Part shown: positions 28,210-36,844 of the stretch, in pieces
Position numbering within the stretch: position 1 is the first letter of the stretch
Layout: each line of letters starts with the position of its first letter
Assembly (NCBI RefSeq): GCF_001305595.1
Contig: NZ_CP012404.1
Location: forward strand, 496,001 to 560,000
Source of the DNA: Azospirillum thiophilum
GTDB lineage: Bacteria > Pseudomonadota > Alphaproteobacteria > Azospirillales > Azospirillaceae
Direction: 5' to 3'
Length of the DNA: 64,000 bases
Position numbers and translations under genes: made by a program
The notes under the pieces: model-generated
What the model was told of the DNA's origin: nothing
The model's database searches: none
Seen by the model: the letters and a program-made list of their open reading frames with translations, nothing else

Positions 28210-28965
28210 TCAGCGGGCGACGAGATCCCGGGCCGTCCGTCCGTCCGGCATCACGCCGGACACTTCCAGCAGCAGTTTGCTGAGAATGGCGTCGGCGAAG
28301 GCGTCGAAATTGCGCGCCGGAACCAGGAAGGCGCCGGGGCCGCCGATGACATGGTCGCGGTAATAGCCTTCCAGGTCGTTCGGCGCCGCCCCGCCCCAGG
28401 GGTTGGGCCGGTCGTTCAGGATCGGCAGGCCGTTGATGGTGATGCCGCGGGCGACCGCGGCGTCGCGCGCCTCCTCCACCGGGCGGCCGCGGTTGTTCTC
28501 GCCGTCGCCCGACAGGTCGATGACCCGCCGCGTGCCCTCGAAGCCGTTGGTATCGAACAGCGGGACGGCGCGGTCGATGGCGGCGCTGATCGAGGTCCAT
28601 TGCTCGGTCATCATCGGCGCCTCGGCCACGACGGCGGCGAAGCGTTCGATGCTGGCCGGATCGCTCAGCTCGGTCCAGGGGACGACGACATGCTGGTGCC
28701 CCTCCCCCGCCCATTCCATGTAGGTGGCGGCGACGCGGCCGAACGGCCCGCCGCGGATCGCCGCCTGCACCCTCGGATTCAGCAGGGCCTGGACATAGCC
28801 GTTGCGCTGCAGCTTCGCCTCGTCCGGGTCGACGCTGCCGGACACGTCGACGGCCAGCACCAGTTCCAGGTCGACCGGCGTCTGGGCGGCGGCCGGAACC
28901 GCGGACAACGGCGGGCATAACGCGGTGACGATCAGAAAACAGGCCAAGAGACGGTATGCACGCAT
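28210..28965 (-). CDS. DUF1194 (von Willebrand factor A-like) secreted protein
   Basis: The 251-aa product has a signal peptide (to about AAAQT) followed by a DUF1194 domain. DVSGSVDPDEAKLQRNGYVQAL gives the MIDAS-type DxSxS metal site, and RRVIDLSGDGENNRG and ARGITINGLPIL are family hallmarks. These proteins are periplasmic and of unknown function. Two ATGs lie two codons apart. The second is preferred because AAGGAGG is then spaced 6 bases away. Confidence 0.85.
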   Translation of the reverse strand: MRAYRLLACFLIVTALCPPLSAVPAAAQTPVDLELVLAVDVSGSVDPDEAKLQRNGYVQALLNPRVQAAIRGGPFGRVAATYMEWAGEGHQHVVVPWTELSDPASIERFAAVVAEAPMMTEQWTSISAAIDRAVPLFDTNGFEGTRRVIDLSGDGENNRGRPVEEARDAAVARGITINGLPILNDRPNPWGGAAPNDLEGYYRDHVIGGPGAFLVPARNFDAFADAILSKLLLEVSGVMPDGRTARDLVAR

Positions 28966-29253
28966 CCGCATCCTCCTTCTCGCCACCGGGAGCCCGGCCC
29001 CGAACGCCGGCCGCCGAACACCGGGCGCCGAACACCGGGCGAAGGACTGAGGATTGGTGCGCCGCCATCCGCTGTCCATGCCCTGCCGGGGTATTCCGAC
29101 GCCCTCATCGGGCCAAGGCGGAGTACCTCGCGGCCGAGGCGGATGCCGCAGGGGGTACGGGCGGCAGGGCAATGCGCAGGCGCCGGGCCGGTAGACGGGT
29201 GACAAAGCGTCGGTTGCCTGCATAGCATCATCCATAGGGAGTACGCCGTAAGG

Positions 29254-31221
29254 GTGGGGCTCCCATCCCGTTCCTTGTCCGAAGCAGCCATCGCCGTGGT
29301 CCCAGATCGTTCGGTTCCTGGTCGTCCGGTCCCCGGTCGCCCTGCGGCATCGTGGTTGTCGATATGGCGGCATCGACTGCTATGGGCCGCCTGTGCCGTC
29401 CTGGCGGGCTGCTGGCCGGTCGCCGCCTCCGCCCAGACGGCTGTCACTGACACCGCAGCCCTCCAACCCCTTCATTCCGCCGAGCTGCTGGCGCCGGAGC
29501 CGCCGAGGCAGCCGGTCCCCCTGGCCCCGATCCCGCATGGTGCCGACGCCCCGACGGCCTGTGCCGACGGCGAACCGGCCGGCCAACCCGTCCTCGACGC
29601 GCTGTTCGGCGGTGACGAGGCCTTCGCCGGCCTGGCGCGCCGGTCGCCGGCGGAGGCCTTCCGCTGCTCCGGCCTGTTTCCGGGCGAGGCGGCGTCGGCG
29701 GTGCTGCGCGATGCGGCGGTTGCCGCCCCTTTCGACGTGCTCGGGGCCGCCGACCAGCTGTCAGTCCGGTCCGGCGGCGCGGAGATCATCGCCCGGGCGC
29801 TGGACATCGGGCTGCTGATGCGCTCGCTCGACAGCGGGATGCCCTTCTACGAGACCCGGCACGAGCTGCGCAAACACCTTGCCAAGCCGGACCTGCGGAT
29901 GCTGGAGCTCCAGGCGGCGAAGCTGCTGGCGGCGTCCTTCGCGCGGGATCCGGCCCTGCTGGCCCCCGGGATCGGGGCGCTGATCGACGACATGGTCGAC
30001 GACCCGCCGGCCGACCGCTTCCGCATCACGCTGGCGCTGTCGTCGGAGGCTCTGATGGAACTGGTCGCGCGCATCGGGCCGCAGCTCTACACCTCGTCGC
30101 TCGACGGTCTGGTCAACATCCTCCTGATCCAGCTGAAGCAGGAGCGGCGCAGCGTCCTCGACCTTGCACGCGCACCGCGGACCCGGCGGCTGTGGGCGGA
30201 GTTCTTTGTCGCGACGGTCGGCGGCGGGCGGGCGGGCAGCCTGTTCGGCACCGACCCGGCGGCGGCGCGCGAGCTGATGCGGGAGAGCATCCAGGCCCTG
30301 ATGCCGGCCGTCTTGAAGGCGCCGGGCCGTGTGCCGAACGGGGCATTGGATCCGGCGGCGATCATCGGCGCGCTTGCCGATGCCATGGACACCGGCTCCC
30401 GCCCGGTCCGTGCGGCGCTGGAGGACGAGCTGGCCGCCTGGTATCGCGGCGCCGGCGATCCATCGGTCAAGGCCATGGCCGGGCTTGCCGGCAGCCTGCA
30501 TGCGATGCGCCTGTCCGGACGCCCGGCGACCGCGGCCTTCCAGGCGGAGCGCTTCGCCGAGCGTCATTCCCTGGCGGCCTTGCCGGTCCTGACCGGGCAG
30601 CGGCTGTTCCGCAACGGCCTCAACGTGCAGCGGATGACCTTCTACGACGATCCCGACGGGCGGGCGTCCTTCCGCGGCTTCCTGCGGCTGCATCGCGCGC
30701 AGGGCTGGGCGCTGCAGACCAATCCGGGCTTTGTCGTCGCCGTCAGCCCGGAACGGCGGGGACGCCGGATCGTCATCGTCGCCGACGTGCCCGGGGCGGG
30801 CGATGCCGGCCGTGCCGCCGCCTGGGCATGGCTGGCGCGCGAGGGCCTGTCGCCCTCCATCGTCATCCACCGCGGCCACAGCTATCACGAGGACGGGACG
30901 ATGCCGGAGATCGTGCCCGCCACCGCCCTGGTCTTCTGGGGCTCCTGCGGCGGCCACACCCGCCTGCGCGCCACGCTGGACCGGGCGCCCGACGCGCTGG
31001 TGCTGGCGACGCAGAACATCGGGGTGTCGGCGGTGAACGAGGCGCTGCTGTCCATCATCGAGGAGCGGCTGCTGACCGACGGGACGATCGACTGGAACGC
31101 CGTGTGGACCGATGCCCGCAGCCGGATCCGCGACCGCCGCTTCGCCGCCTACAGGCGGCCGGACCAGGATTCGGCCAATCTCGCCCTGCGGGCATGGCGG
31201 GCGCTGCAGGCGTCCGAGTAA
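29254..31221 (+). CDS. Secreted protein with a caspase-fold-like His/Cys pattern, unknown family
   Basis: I do not recognise a named family for this 655-aa protein. A signal-like segment (RLLWAACAVLAGCWPVAASAQT, about 41-62) suggests export, but the GTG start is uncertain. The middle (about 120-420) is a helical, Ala/Leu-rich region. The C-terminal third alternates beta strands and helices: RIVIVADVPG, then SIVIHRGHSYH, then ALVFWGSCGGHTRL, then ALVLATQNIGVSAVNEALL. His542 (or His539) and Cys565 follow hydrophobic strands, as the catalytic pair does in clan CD cysteine peptidases (caspases, gingipains, CHAT). This is inference from pattern only. It is divergent from the DUF1194 gene. Confidence 0.55.
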   Translation: MGLPSRSLSEAAIAVVPDRSVPGRPVPGRPAASWLSIWRHRLLWAACAVLAGCWPVAASAQTAVTDTAALQPLHSAELLAPEPPRQPVPLAPIPHGADAPTACADGEPAGQPVLDALFGGDEAFAGLARRSPAEAFRCSGLFPGEAASAVLRDAAVAAPFDVLGAADQLSVRSGGAEIIARALDIGLLMRSLDSGMPFYETRHELRKHLAKPDLRMLELQAAKLLAASFARDPALLAPGIGALIDDMVDDPPADRFRITLALSSEALMELVARIGPQLYTSSLDGLVNILLIQLKQERRSVLDLARAPRTRRLWAEFFVATVGGGRAGSLFGTDPAAARELMRESIQALMPAVLKAPGRVPNGALDPAAIIGALADAMDTGSRPVRAALEDELAAWYRGAGDPSVKAMAGLAGSLHAMRLSGRPATAAFQAERFAERHSLAALPVLTGQRLFRNGLNVQRMTFYDDPDGRASFRGFLRLHRAQGWALQTNPGFVVAVSPERRGRRIVIVADVPGAGDAGRAAAWAWLAREGLSPSIVIHRGHSYHEDGTMPEIVPATALVFWGSCGGHTRLRATLDRAPDALVLATQNIGVSAVNEALLSIIEERLLTDGTIDWNAVWTDARSRIRDRRFAAYRRPDQDSANLALRAWRALQASE

Positions 31222-31339
31222 GCACCCGGGAGAGCATGGCTGCACTTCGCCGGGGCCGCTTGCGGCGGCGTGCGGCGCATGATGCTGTGGTGCGACCGAC
31301 CGACGCACATCTCCCTTATCCATCCGGGGCCCGACGACC

Positions 31340-31975
31340 ATGACGTGGCAGACGCTCGCCTTCTTCTTCGCCACCGCCTTCGTGATCTCGATGACGCCGG
31401 GGCCGAACATGCTGCTGGCGATGAGCCTGGGCCTGCGGTTCGGCGCGCGCCGCGCCGCCTGGGGCGGGGCCGGCATGTGCGCGGCGCTGGCGGTGATGGC
31501 GGCGCTGTCGGCCTTCGGGCTGGGCGCCCTGCTCTCCACCTCGGTCCTGGCCTTCGAGATCGTGCGCTGGGCCGGCGTGGCCTATCTGACCTGGCTCGGC
31601 ATCGCCGCCTGGCGGGCGCCGGTGGAACCGGCCGGGGAGCGTGACACCGCCGCAGCGGCGTCTGGCGAGGGGTCCGCCTTGCGGCTGTTCCTGCGCGGCG
31701 CGCTGGTGGCCTTCAGCAATCCCAAGGCGCTGGTCTTCATGGGCGCCCTGTTCCCGCAATTCATCGATGCTGCGGCACCGCTGGCGCCGCAGCTGGTGGC
31801 GCTGGTCGCGACCATGGTGGTGATCGAGTTCGGCTGGATCATGGCCTACGCCACCGGCGGCGACCGGCTGGCGGCGAAGCTGACCACGGTGTCGGCGGCG
31901 AGGTCGCTGAACCGCCTGACCGGCGGGCTGATGATCGGTGCCGGCGGCCTGCTGGCGCTGGCGCGGCGGGTGTGA
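31340..31975 (+). CDS. LysE/RhtB-family exporter
   Basis: A 211-aa membrane protein with about six spans. The LysE-family opening FATAFVISMTPGPNMLLAMSLGLRFGARR is clear, and the second half contains FLRGALVAFSNPKALVFMGALFPQF, the repeated family motif. Members export amino acids such as lysine, homoserine or threonine; substrate here is unknown. A hairpin terminator follows. Confidence 0.85.
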   Translation: MTWQTLAFFFATAFVISMTPGPNMLLAMSLGLRFGARRAAWGGAGMCAALAVMAALSAFGLGALLSTSVLAFEIVRWAGVAYLTWLGIAAWRAPVEPAGERDTAAAASGEGSALRLFLRGALVAFSNPKALVFMGALFPQFIDAAAPLAPQLVALVATMVVIEFGWIMAYATGGDRLAAKLTTVSAARSLNRLTGGLMIGAGGLLALARRV

Positions 31976-32015
31976 GCCCCCGCCTTCGGGCCTTCCGCAT
32001 CGCTGAAAAAGAAAA

Positions 32016-32036
32016 GGGCCGCGCAATGCGCGGCCC
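32016..32036. terminator. Hairpin terminator after the LysE-type exporter
   Basis: gggccgcgc and gcgcggccc pair around a 3-base loop (aat). On the minus strand the hairpin is followed by a U-rich run (from the aaaaagaaaa at 32006-32015). On the plus strand only a weak T-run follows. It may work in both directions. Confidence 0.65.
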
Positions 32037-32152
32037 TATAGTTTAGGGAGGAAACGCCCCGAGAATGGGCAAGGGCAGGATATGCTGCGCCGCACACCAA
32101 CTGGTATTACCAATGCTGAATGGTAGCCATGCGCCAGCGGAATGGCCCCATG

Positions 32153-32180
32153 CAGCAATATGCATTGTCAGCAATATGCA
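32153..32180. repeat. 12-bp direct repeat cagcaatatgca, two copies
   Basis: Exact copies at 32153-32164 and 32169-32180 are spaced 16 bases start to start in the AT-rich region 160-190 bases upstream of the GGDEF-EAL gene. The spacing of about one and a half helical turns could suit a regulator, but no regulator is known. Confidence 0.4.
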
Positions 32181-32340
32181 CCGGCAGCCGGTTACAAAAA
32201 TTTCATAGAATCGCCGCGCCCCGGTCATCGCCGGTCCTATTAATGCTTCGGTTCGCCAGGTCCGCCTGAAGGCGCAACCCGCCGGGGGTGCGCCATGGGC
32301 GGGGGTGGCGATGCGAAACATCCGGCCGAGGAACGGTACG

Positions 32341-34437
32341 ATGGCGATCCCAGTCCTGCGCAGCCTGACGCTGAAGCAGGCGATTCACGCGGTCCTCGCC
32401 GCCTTTGTCATCGGGTTCGCCATCACCGCGGTGGAGTTCGCCTGGACCGCCTCGCGCGAACGGGCGACGGCGCTGGCGCGGCTGGAGGATGCCGTCGCCC
32501 TGGTGGAGGGGCCGGCGGCCGGCGCCGCCTGGCAGATCGACGGAGTGCTGGCCGGGCAGGTGCTGGACGGCATGATCCGCACCGACGCCGCCTGGGCCGA
32601 GATCCGCCTGATCGACGGCACGCTGCTTGCCCGCCGCGAACGGGCCTCTCCGCCGGCCACCCCGCTGGAACGCGCGGCGACGGCGCTGCTGTTCCGCGAT
32701 CCGCCGGTGGTGGTCCATGACCTCTTCCCCCCGTCCGCCGGCCACCCTGCCGGAGACCGCAGCCCACCGGACGGTGCCGCCGGCAGGGTCGGGCGCCTGA
32801 TCGTCGGCATCGACACCGGCCGGGCGGCTTCCGGCTTCCTCGCCTATGCATCGGCGGCGCTGGTGGCGGGAACGCTGCGCAACCTGCTGGTCGGGCTGGC
32901 GATGGCCGCGGTCTTCCACCGGCTGCTGACCCGTCCGCTGCTGCAGATCGGGCGCGCGGTGGCCCGCATCGACCCGGAAAAGCCCTATGGCCAGCCGTTG
33001 GCCGTGCCGCGCGGCCATGCCGACGACGAGCTGGGATTCGTCATCGCCCGCTTCAACCACACCCTGGGCCTGCTGGAGCGCGAGCATGACGAGCTGCGCC
33101 GGCTGGCGACCCGCTGTCCGCTGACCGGGCTGGCGAACCGGGCGCTGCTGCTCGACCGGCTCGACCACGCCATCGAGCTGGCGGAGCGCGCCAGGGCGGC
33201 CGGAGCTGGCCGGCTGGCCGTGCTGTATGTCGATCTCGACCGCTTCAAGCGGGTCAACGACAGCCTTGGACACGGGGTGGGCGACGCGCTGCTCTGCCGG
33301 GTGGCGGAGCGGCTGAACGCCAGCGTCCGGCGCTGCGATACCGTCGGCCGGCTCGGCGGCGACGAGTTCCTGGTGGTGCTGGAGCGTGTCGCCGACGGCG
33401 AAGAGGCGGCGATGGTGGCGCAGAGGCTGCTGGACACCCTGTCGATGGTGACGGAGGTGGCGGAGCACCGCGTCCATATCACCGCCAGCGTCGGCGTCGC
33501 CCTCCACCAGGCGCAAGCAGGCCAGGCACAAGGAGGCCAGACCGACAGTGCCGGGTTGATGCGGATGGCCGACTCCGCCATGCAGGCCGCCAAGAATGCG
33601 GGCGGCAACCGGTTCGTCTTCTACACCCGCGACATGACCGACCGGGCGGAGGCGCGGCTGCGGCTGGAGTCCGGCCTGCGCGAGGCGGTGGCGGCGCGGT
33701 CCTTCGAGCTGGTCTACCAGCCGAAGGTCGAGGCGTCGGGCGGCCGGCTGACCGGGTTCGAGGCGCTGATCCGCTGGCGCCACGAGGGGGTTCCGATCTC
33801 CCCCGGCGACTTCATCCCGGTGGCCGAGGACACCGGCCTGATCATCGAGATCGGCCGCTGGGTGCTGGAGGAGGCCTGCCGCACGGCGACGCGCTGGGCG
33901 CTCGACCATGGTCCGGTGCCGGTGGCGGTCAACGTCTCCGCCCGCCAGCTTGCCGACCCCGGCTTCGCCCGGCAGGTCGAACAGGTGCTGCAACGCCACG
34001 GCACCCCGCCCGACCTGCTGGAGCTGGAGATCACCGAGACCGTCATCATGAAGGATGTGCGCCACCACCTGCCGACGCTGAACCGCCTGCGGGCGCTGGG
34101 CGTGCGCATCGCCATCGACGATTTCGGCACCGGCTATTCCTCGCTGGCCTATCTGCGGCAATTGCCGGTCGATGTGCTGAAGATCGACCGCAGCTTCGTC
34201 AACGATCTGCCGCACGCCCCCGACATCGCCTCGACCGTCATCGCGCTGGCTCAGCGGCTGCTGCTGTCCACCGTGGCGGAGGGGGTGGAGACCGCCGAGC
34301 AGCGCCACTGGCTGGCCGAGGCCGGCTGCGACTGCCTGCAGGGCTACCTGATCTCCCGCCCGCTGTCGGCCGACGCGGCGGAGGCGATGATCATGACGGC
34401 CTTCGCCTGCGACGAGGCGCTGCCGCTGTCGGCGTGA
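32341..34437 (+). CDS. GGDEF-EAL diguanylate cyclase/phosphodiesterase, membrane anchored
   Basis: The 698-aa protein has an N-terminal membrane helix (~10-35), a ~130-residue periplasmic sensor region and a second membrane segment. A HAMP-like stretch (TRPLLQIGRAVARID) leads to a GGDEF domain with intact GGDEF (339-343). The EAL domain has EAL at 474-476, then LEITETVIM, IDDFGTGYSSL, KIDRSFV and EGVET. Both catalytic motifs look complete, so it may make and break cyclic di-GMP, controlling motility and biofilm. GAGGAA spaced 7 bases before the chosen ATG favours this start over in-frame GTG and ATG codons up to 36 bases upstream. Confidence 0.9.
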   Translation: MAIPVLRSLTLKQAIHAVLAAFVIGFAITAVEFAWTASRERATALARLEDAVALVEGPAAGAAWQIDGVLAGQVLDGMIRTDAAWAEIRLIDGTLLARRERASPPATPLERAATALLFRDPPVVVHDLFPPSAGHPAGDRSPPDGAAGRVGRLIVGIDTGRAASGFLAYASAALVAGTLRNLLVGLAMAAVFHRLLTRPLLQIGRAVARIDPEKPYGQPLAVPRGHADDELGFVIARFNHTLGLLEREHDELRRLATRCPLTGLANRALLLDRLDHAIELAERARAAGAGRLAVLYVDLDRFKRVNDSLGHGVGDALLCRVAERLNASVRRCDTVGRLGGDEFLVVLERVADGEEAAMVAQRLLDTLSMVTEVAEHRVHITASVGVALHQAQAGQAQGGQTDSAGLMRMADSAMQAAKNAGGNRFVFYTRDMTDRAEARLRLESGLREAVAARSFELVYQPKVEASGGRLTGFEALIRWRHEGVPISPGDFIPVAEDTGLIIEIGRWVLEEACRTATRWALDHGPVPVAVNVSARQLADPGFARQVEQVLQRHGTPPDLLELEITETVIMKDVRHHLPTLNRLRALGVRIAIDDFGTGYSSLAYLRQLPVDVLKIDRSFVNDLPHAPDIASTVIALAQRLLLSTVAEGVETAEQRHWLAEAGCDCLQGYLISRPLSADAAEAMIMTAFACDEALPLSA

Positions 34438-34475
34438 GGGGGGCCGGCATGGGAGGCGGAAGGGAACTGGGAACG

Positions 34476-35405
34476 TCAGGCCGGGCGGCGCTTGCCCGCG
34501 ATGACCAGGGCGATACCGCCCAGCACGGCGGCCGAGGCGATGGCGAGCGGCGGCGTGATCCGTTCGCCCAGCGCCAGCACCGCGGCGATGGCGGTGATGA
34601 CCGGGACGCTCAACTGGACGGAGGCGGCGCGGGCGGCGGTCAGGGCGGGCAGAGCGGCGTACCAGATCGCATAGCCGACGCCCGACGCAAGCGCTCCCGA
34701 CAGCAAGCCATAGACCAGCCCTCCGGTATCCCAACGCGCGCCGCCTCCCGACACGGCGCCGATGGCGGACGACAGCAGCGCCACGGCCGCAGCCATCGGC
34801 GCGGCGCGCAGGAAGTTGCCGGCGGTGGTGGCGATGGGATCACGGCTGCTGCGGCCCAGCAGCGAATAGACGCCCCAGGCGACGCCGGCCGCCAGCATCA
34901 GCAGCGCCCCCAGCGGGTCGGGCGGCGACAGGCCGGGCGCCAGCAGCAGCCCCAGCCCGCCAAGCGCCAGTCCCAGCCCGCCCCATTGCAGCGGCGACAG
35001 CCGTTCGCCGCGGTACAGCCCGGCCACAATCATGGTGGCCTGCACCGCGCCGAACAGCAGCAACGCCCCGGTGCCCGCCGTCATGCTCAGGTAGGCGAAG
35101 GAGAAGGCGGCGGCATAGGCCAGCAGCGCCACCGCCCCGATCCAGCTTCCGCCGCCCCAGCGTCCCCTGCCCCGCTTCCCCTCACCGGTCGGCCCATGCC
35201 CGGTGGCGCGGGCGATCAGCCACAGGCTGGCCGCGCCGGAGGCGATGCGCACCAGCGTGAAGCTGGCCGGGTCGATGGCGGTCTGGGTCAGGGCCAGCCG
35301 GCACAGGATGGAGTTGGCGGCGAAGGCCAGCATCGCCAGCAGGGTCAGCAGAGCCGCCCGTCCCGTCCCGAACGCCGCCGGGGCCAAACTGTCGGGCGTC
35401 GCCAT
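34476..35405 (-). CDS. DMT-superfamily (EamA-type) transporter
   Basis: A 309-aa protein with ten predicted membrane segments in two EamA repeats. Examples are LTLLAMLAFAANSILCRLAL at the start and GVAWGVYSLLGR with LSVPVITAIAAVLALGERI in the second repeat. EamA transporters export small metabolites; the substrate cannot be told. AGGGAA precedes the ATG. It lies tail to tail with the GGDEF-EAL gene. Confidence 0.85.
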   Translation of the reverse strand: MATPDSLAPAAFGTGRAALLTLLAMLAFAANSILCRLALTQTAIDPASFTLVRIASGAASLWLIARATGHGPTGEGKRGRGRWGGGSWIGAVALLAYAAAFSFAYLSMTAGTGALLLFGAVQATMIVAGLYRGERLSPLQWGGLGLALGGLGLLLAPGLSPPDPLGALLMLAAGVAWGVYSLLGRSSRDPIATTAGNFLRAAPMAAAVALLSSAIGAVSGGGARWDTGGLVYGLLSGALASGVGYAIWYAALPALTAARAASVQLSVPVITAIAAVLALGERITPPLAIASAAVLGGIALVIAGKRRPA

Positions 35406-35530
35406 GATCGTTTCCCTGTCGAACAGTTCCGATAGCTAGCCGCAGGGGCGCGGCGCTGTCAAACACGCACCCACGCCGGCACCGTGCGACTTTGGTCGAA
35501 GAAGTCGGCTCAAAGGAGATGAGGTGGAGA

Positions 35531-36583
35531 TCAGGAGGCCGGGCCGGACAGTGCGAACATCAGCAGGTAGGTGCGCTGGAGCGAGCTGAAATTATTGTCG
35601 GAGATCAGATAGACCAGCGTCTCGCCCGCCGGTCCCGGGCGGGCGGCGACGCCTTCGAAATTGTCGTTCAGCAGCGGCGCTTCCAGACGGCCCAGTTCCT
35701 CCCCTTCGACGATGCCGCCGGCCCGCAGCTGTTGCGGCGACACCCGGACGAGACGGGACGACCAGCCGCCCAGCAGCGACACATAGCGCTCCAGCACCAG
35801 AACGCCGCCATCCGGCAGCGGTGCGGCCGAGGTCGGGCGGTAGCGGGGCGCGGCACGGTAGGTGAAGGGCTGCCAGTCTGCGGCGCTACGCGGCAGGCCT
35901 CCCTCGGAAAGTCCCGGCTGCGTGATCCAGGCGCGGCGGTCCGGCCGGCCGTCGTCGCCGCCCTCCTCCATGGTCAGCAGCCGGCCGTCCGAAAGTCGGG
36001 TCAGCGCCTCCAGCCCGCCATTGTCCGGCGCCCCCTCCGCCACGCCGGGCGGCAGCGGGATCGGCGTCGGCGTGCCCTGCGGCCCATGGTCGCCGGCGGG
36101 ATAGCGCAGGATGCGGTGGTCGCGCTCCAGCGACACCAGCCAGCCGCCGTCCGGCAGGCGGGTCAGATCCTCCGCGTCGGTGCGGCGCTTGCGGCGGGAG
36201 ATGCCCTCCTCCACCGGCAGGGGACGGACGCGAAGCTCCGCCATTCCGGTGAGCCGTCCATCGGGATCGCCGGCGATCCGGCCATCCGCCACCAGCCCGG
36301 TATCGCCGACCGCGACGAAACGCCCGCCGTCCGGGGAGACCCACAGACCGGACAATCCGCCGACCCGGTCGCCCCCGGCGATGTCGAGCGCACCGAGGAA
36401 GCGCAGAGGGCCGAGAGCCACCCTTGCCGGCCGGTCGCTGTCCAGCGGCACCGCGGATGCCGTGACAAATTCGGGACCAGGGGCGCCGTCCGCGAGGGTG
36501 CCCCCGGTCCCGACCACAGCGGCACAGCCGCCGGAGAGGGCGACCAGCATCGAAATCCAGGCAAGCGTCTTTCGCATCGTCAT
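35531..36583 (-). CDS. Esterase-like activity of phytase family protein, lipoprotein
   Basis: The 350-aa product begins with a signal carrying a likely lipobox (LVALSGGCAA). It continues as a beta-propeller-like domain of the phytase-like esterase family: GGLSGLWVSPDGGRFVAVGDTG, DAEDLTRLPDGGWLVSLERDHRILRYP and NGGLEALTRLSDGRLL. LNDNFEGVAARPG with YLISDNNFSSLQRTYLLMFAL ends the domain. This ending is the family hallmark. Substrate is unknown. A second ATG two codons in is equally possible. Confidence 0.82.
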   Translation of the reverse strand: MTMRKTLAWISMLVALSGGCAAVVGTGGTLADGAPGPEFVTASAVPLDSDRPARVALGPLRFLGALDIAGGDRVGGLSGLWVSPDGGRFVAVGDTGLVADGRIAGDPDGRLTGMAELRVRPLPVEEGISRRKRRTDAEDLTRLPDGGWLVSLERDHRILRYPAGDHGPQGTPTPIPLPPGVAEGAPDNGGLEALTRLSDGRLLTMEEGGDDGRPDRRAWITQPGLSEGGLPRSAADWQPFTYRAAPRYRPTSAAPLPDGGVLVLERYVSLLGGWSSRLVRVSPQQLRAGGIVEGEELGRLEAPLLNDNFEGVAARPGPAGETLVYLISDNNFSSLQRTYLLMFALSGPAS

Positions 36584-36674
36584 CCGCCCACTCTTGCCAG
36601 TGCAACCGAGACGCACAACCTTATCTTTCGGCGGACGTCGACCGGAAGCGCGGAAAGCGGAGCGCCGGTCGTCC

Positions 36675-36706
36675 GGGCGTAGGCTTGGCCGGGCGTAGGC
36701 TTGGCC
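36675..36706. repeat. 16-bp perfect tandem duplication
   Basis: gggcgtaggcttggcc occurs twice in direct succession (36675-36690 and 36691-36706) in the gap between the divergent esterase and kinase genes. It looks like a recent slippage duplication; a regulatory role is not evident. Confidence 0.7.
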
Positions 36707-36844
36707 GTTCCGGCCCCCCTCACATACCGGCTAGGCGCGGCGGGTTACTCCCACAGAACCGGTGGGGCCGCCCGGACAAGCGCTTAGATTGGCAAGTGTT
36801 TTCGACCATGCTTCTTCCGCGACGACCGAGCAGAGTCCGTTCCC

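Larger units (their letters stand above)
31976..32340. other. Intergenic region between the exporter and GGDEF-EAL genes
   Basis: It contains a hairpin terminator (32016-32036) and a 12-bp direct repeat (32153-32180). An AT-rich stretch to about 32215 probably carries the promoter of the GGDEF-EAL gene. No gene is seen. Confidence 0.5.
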
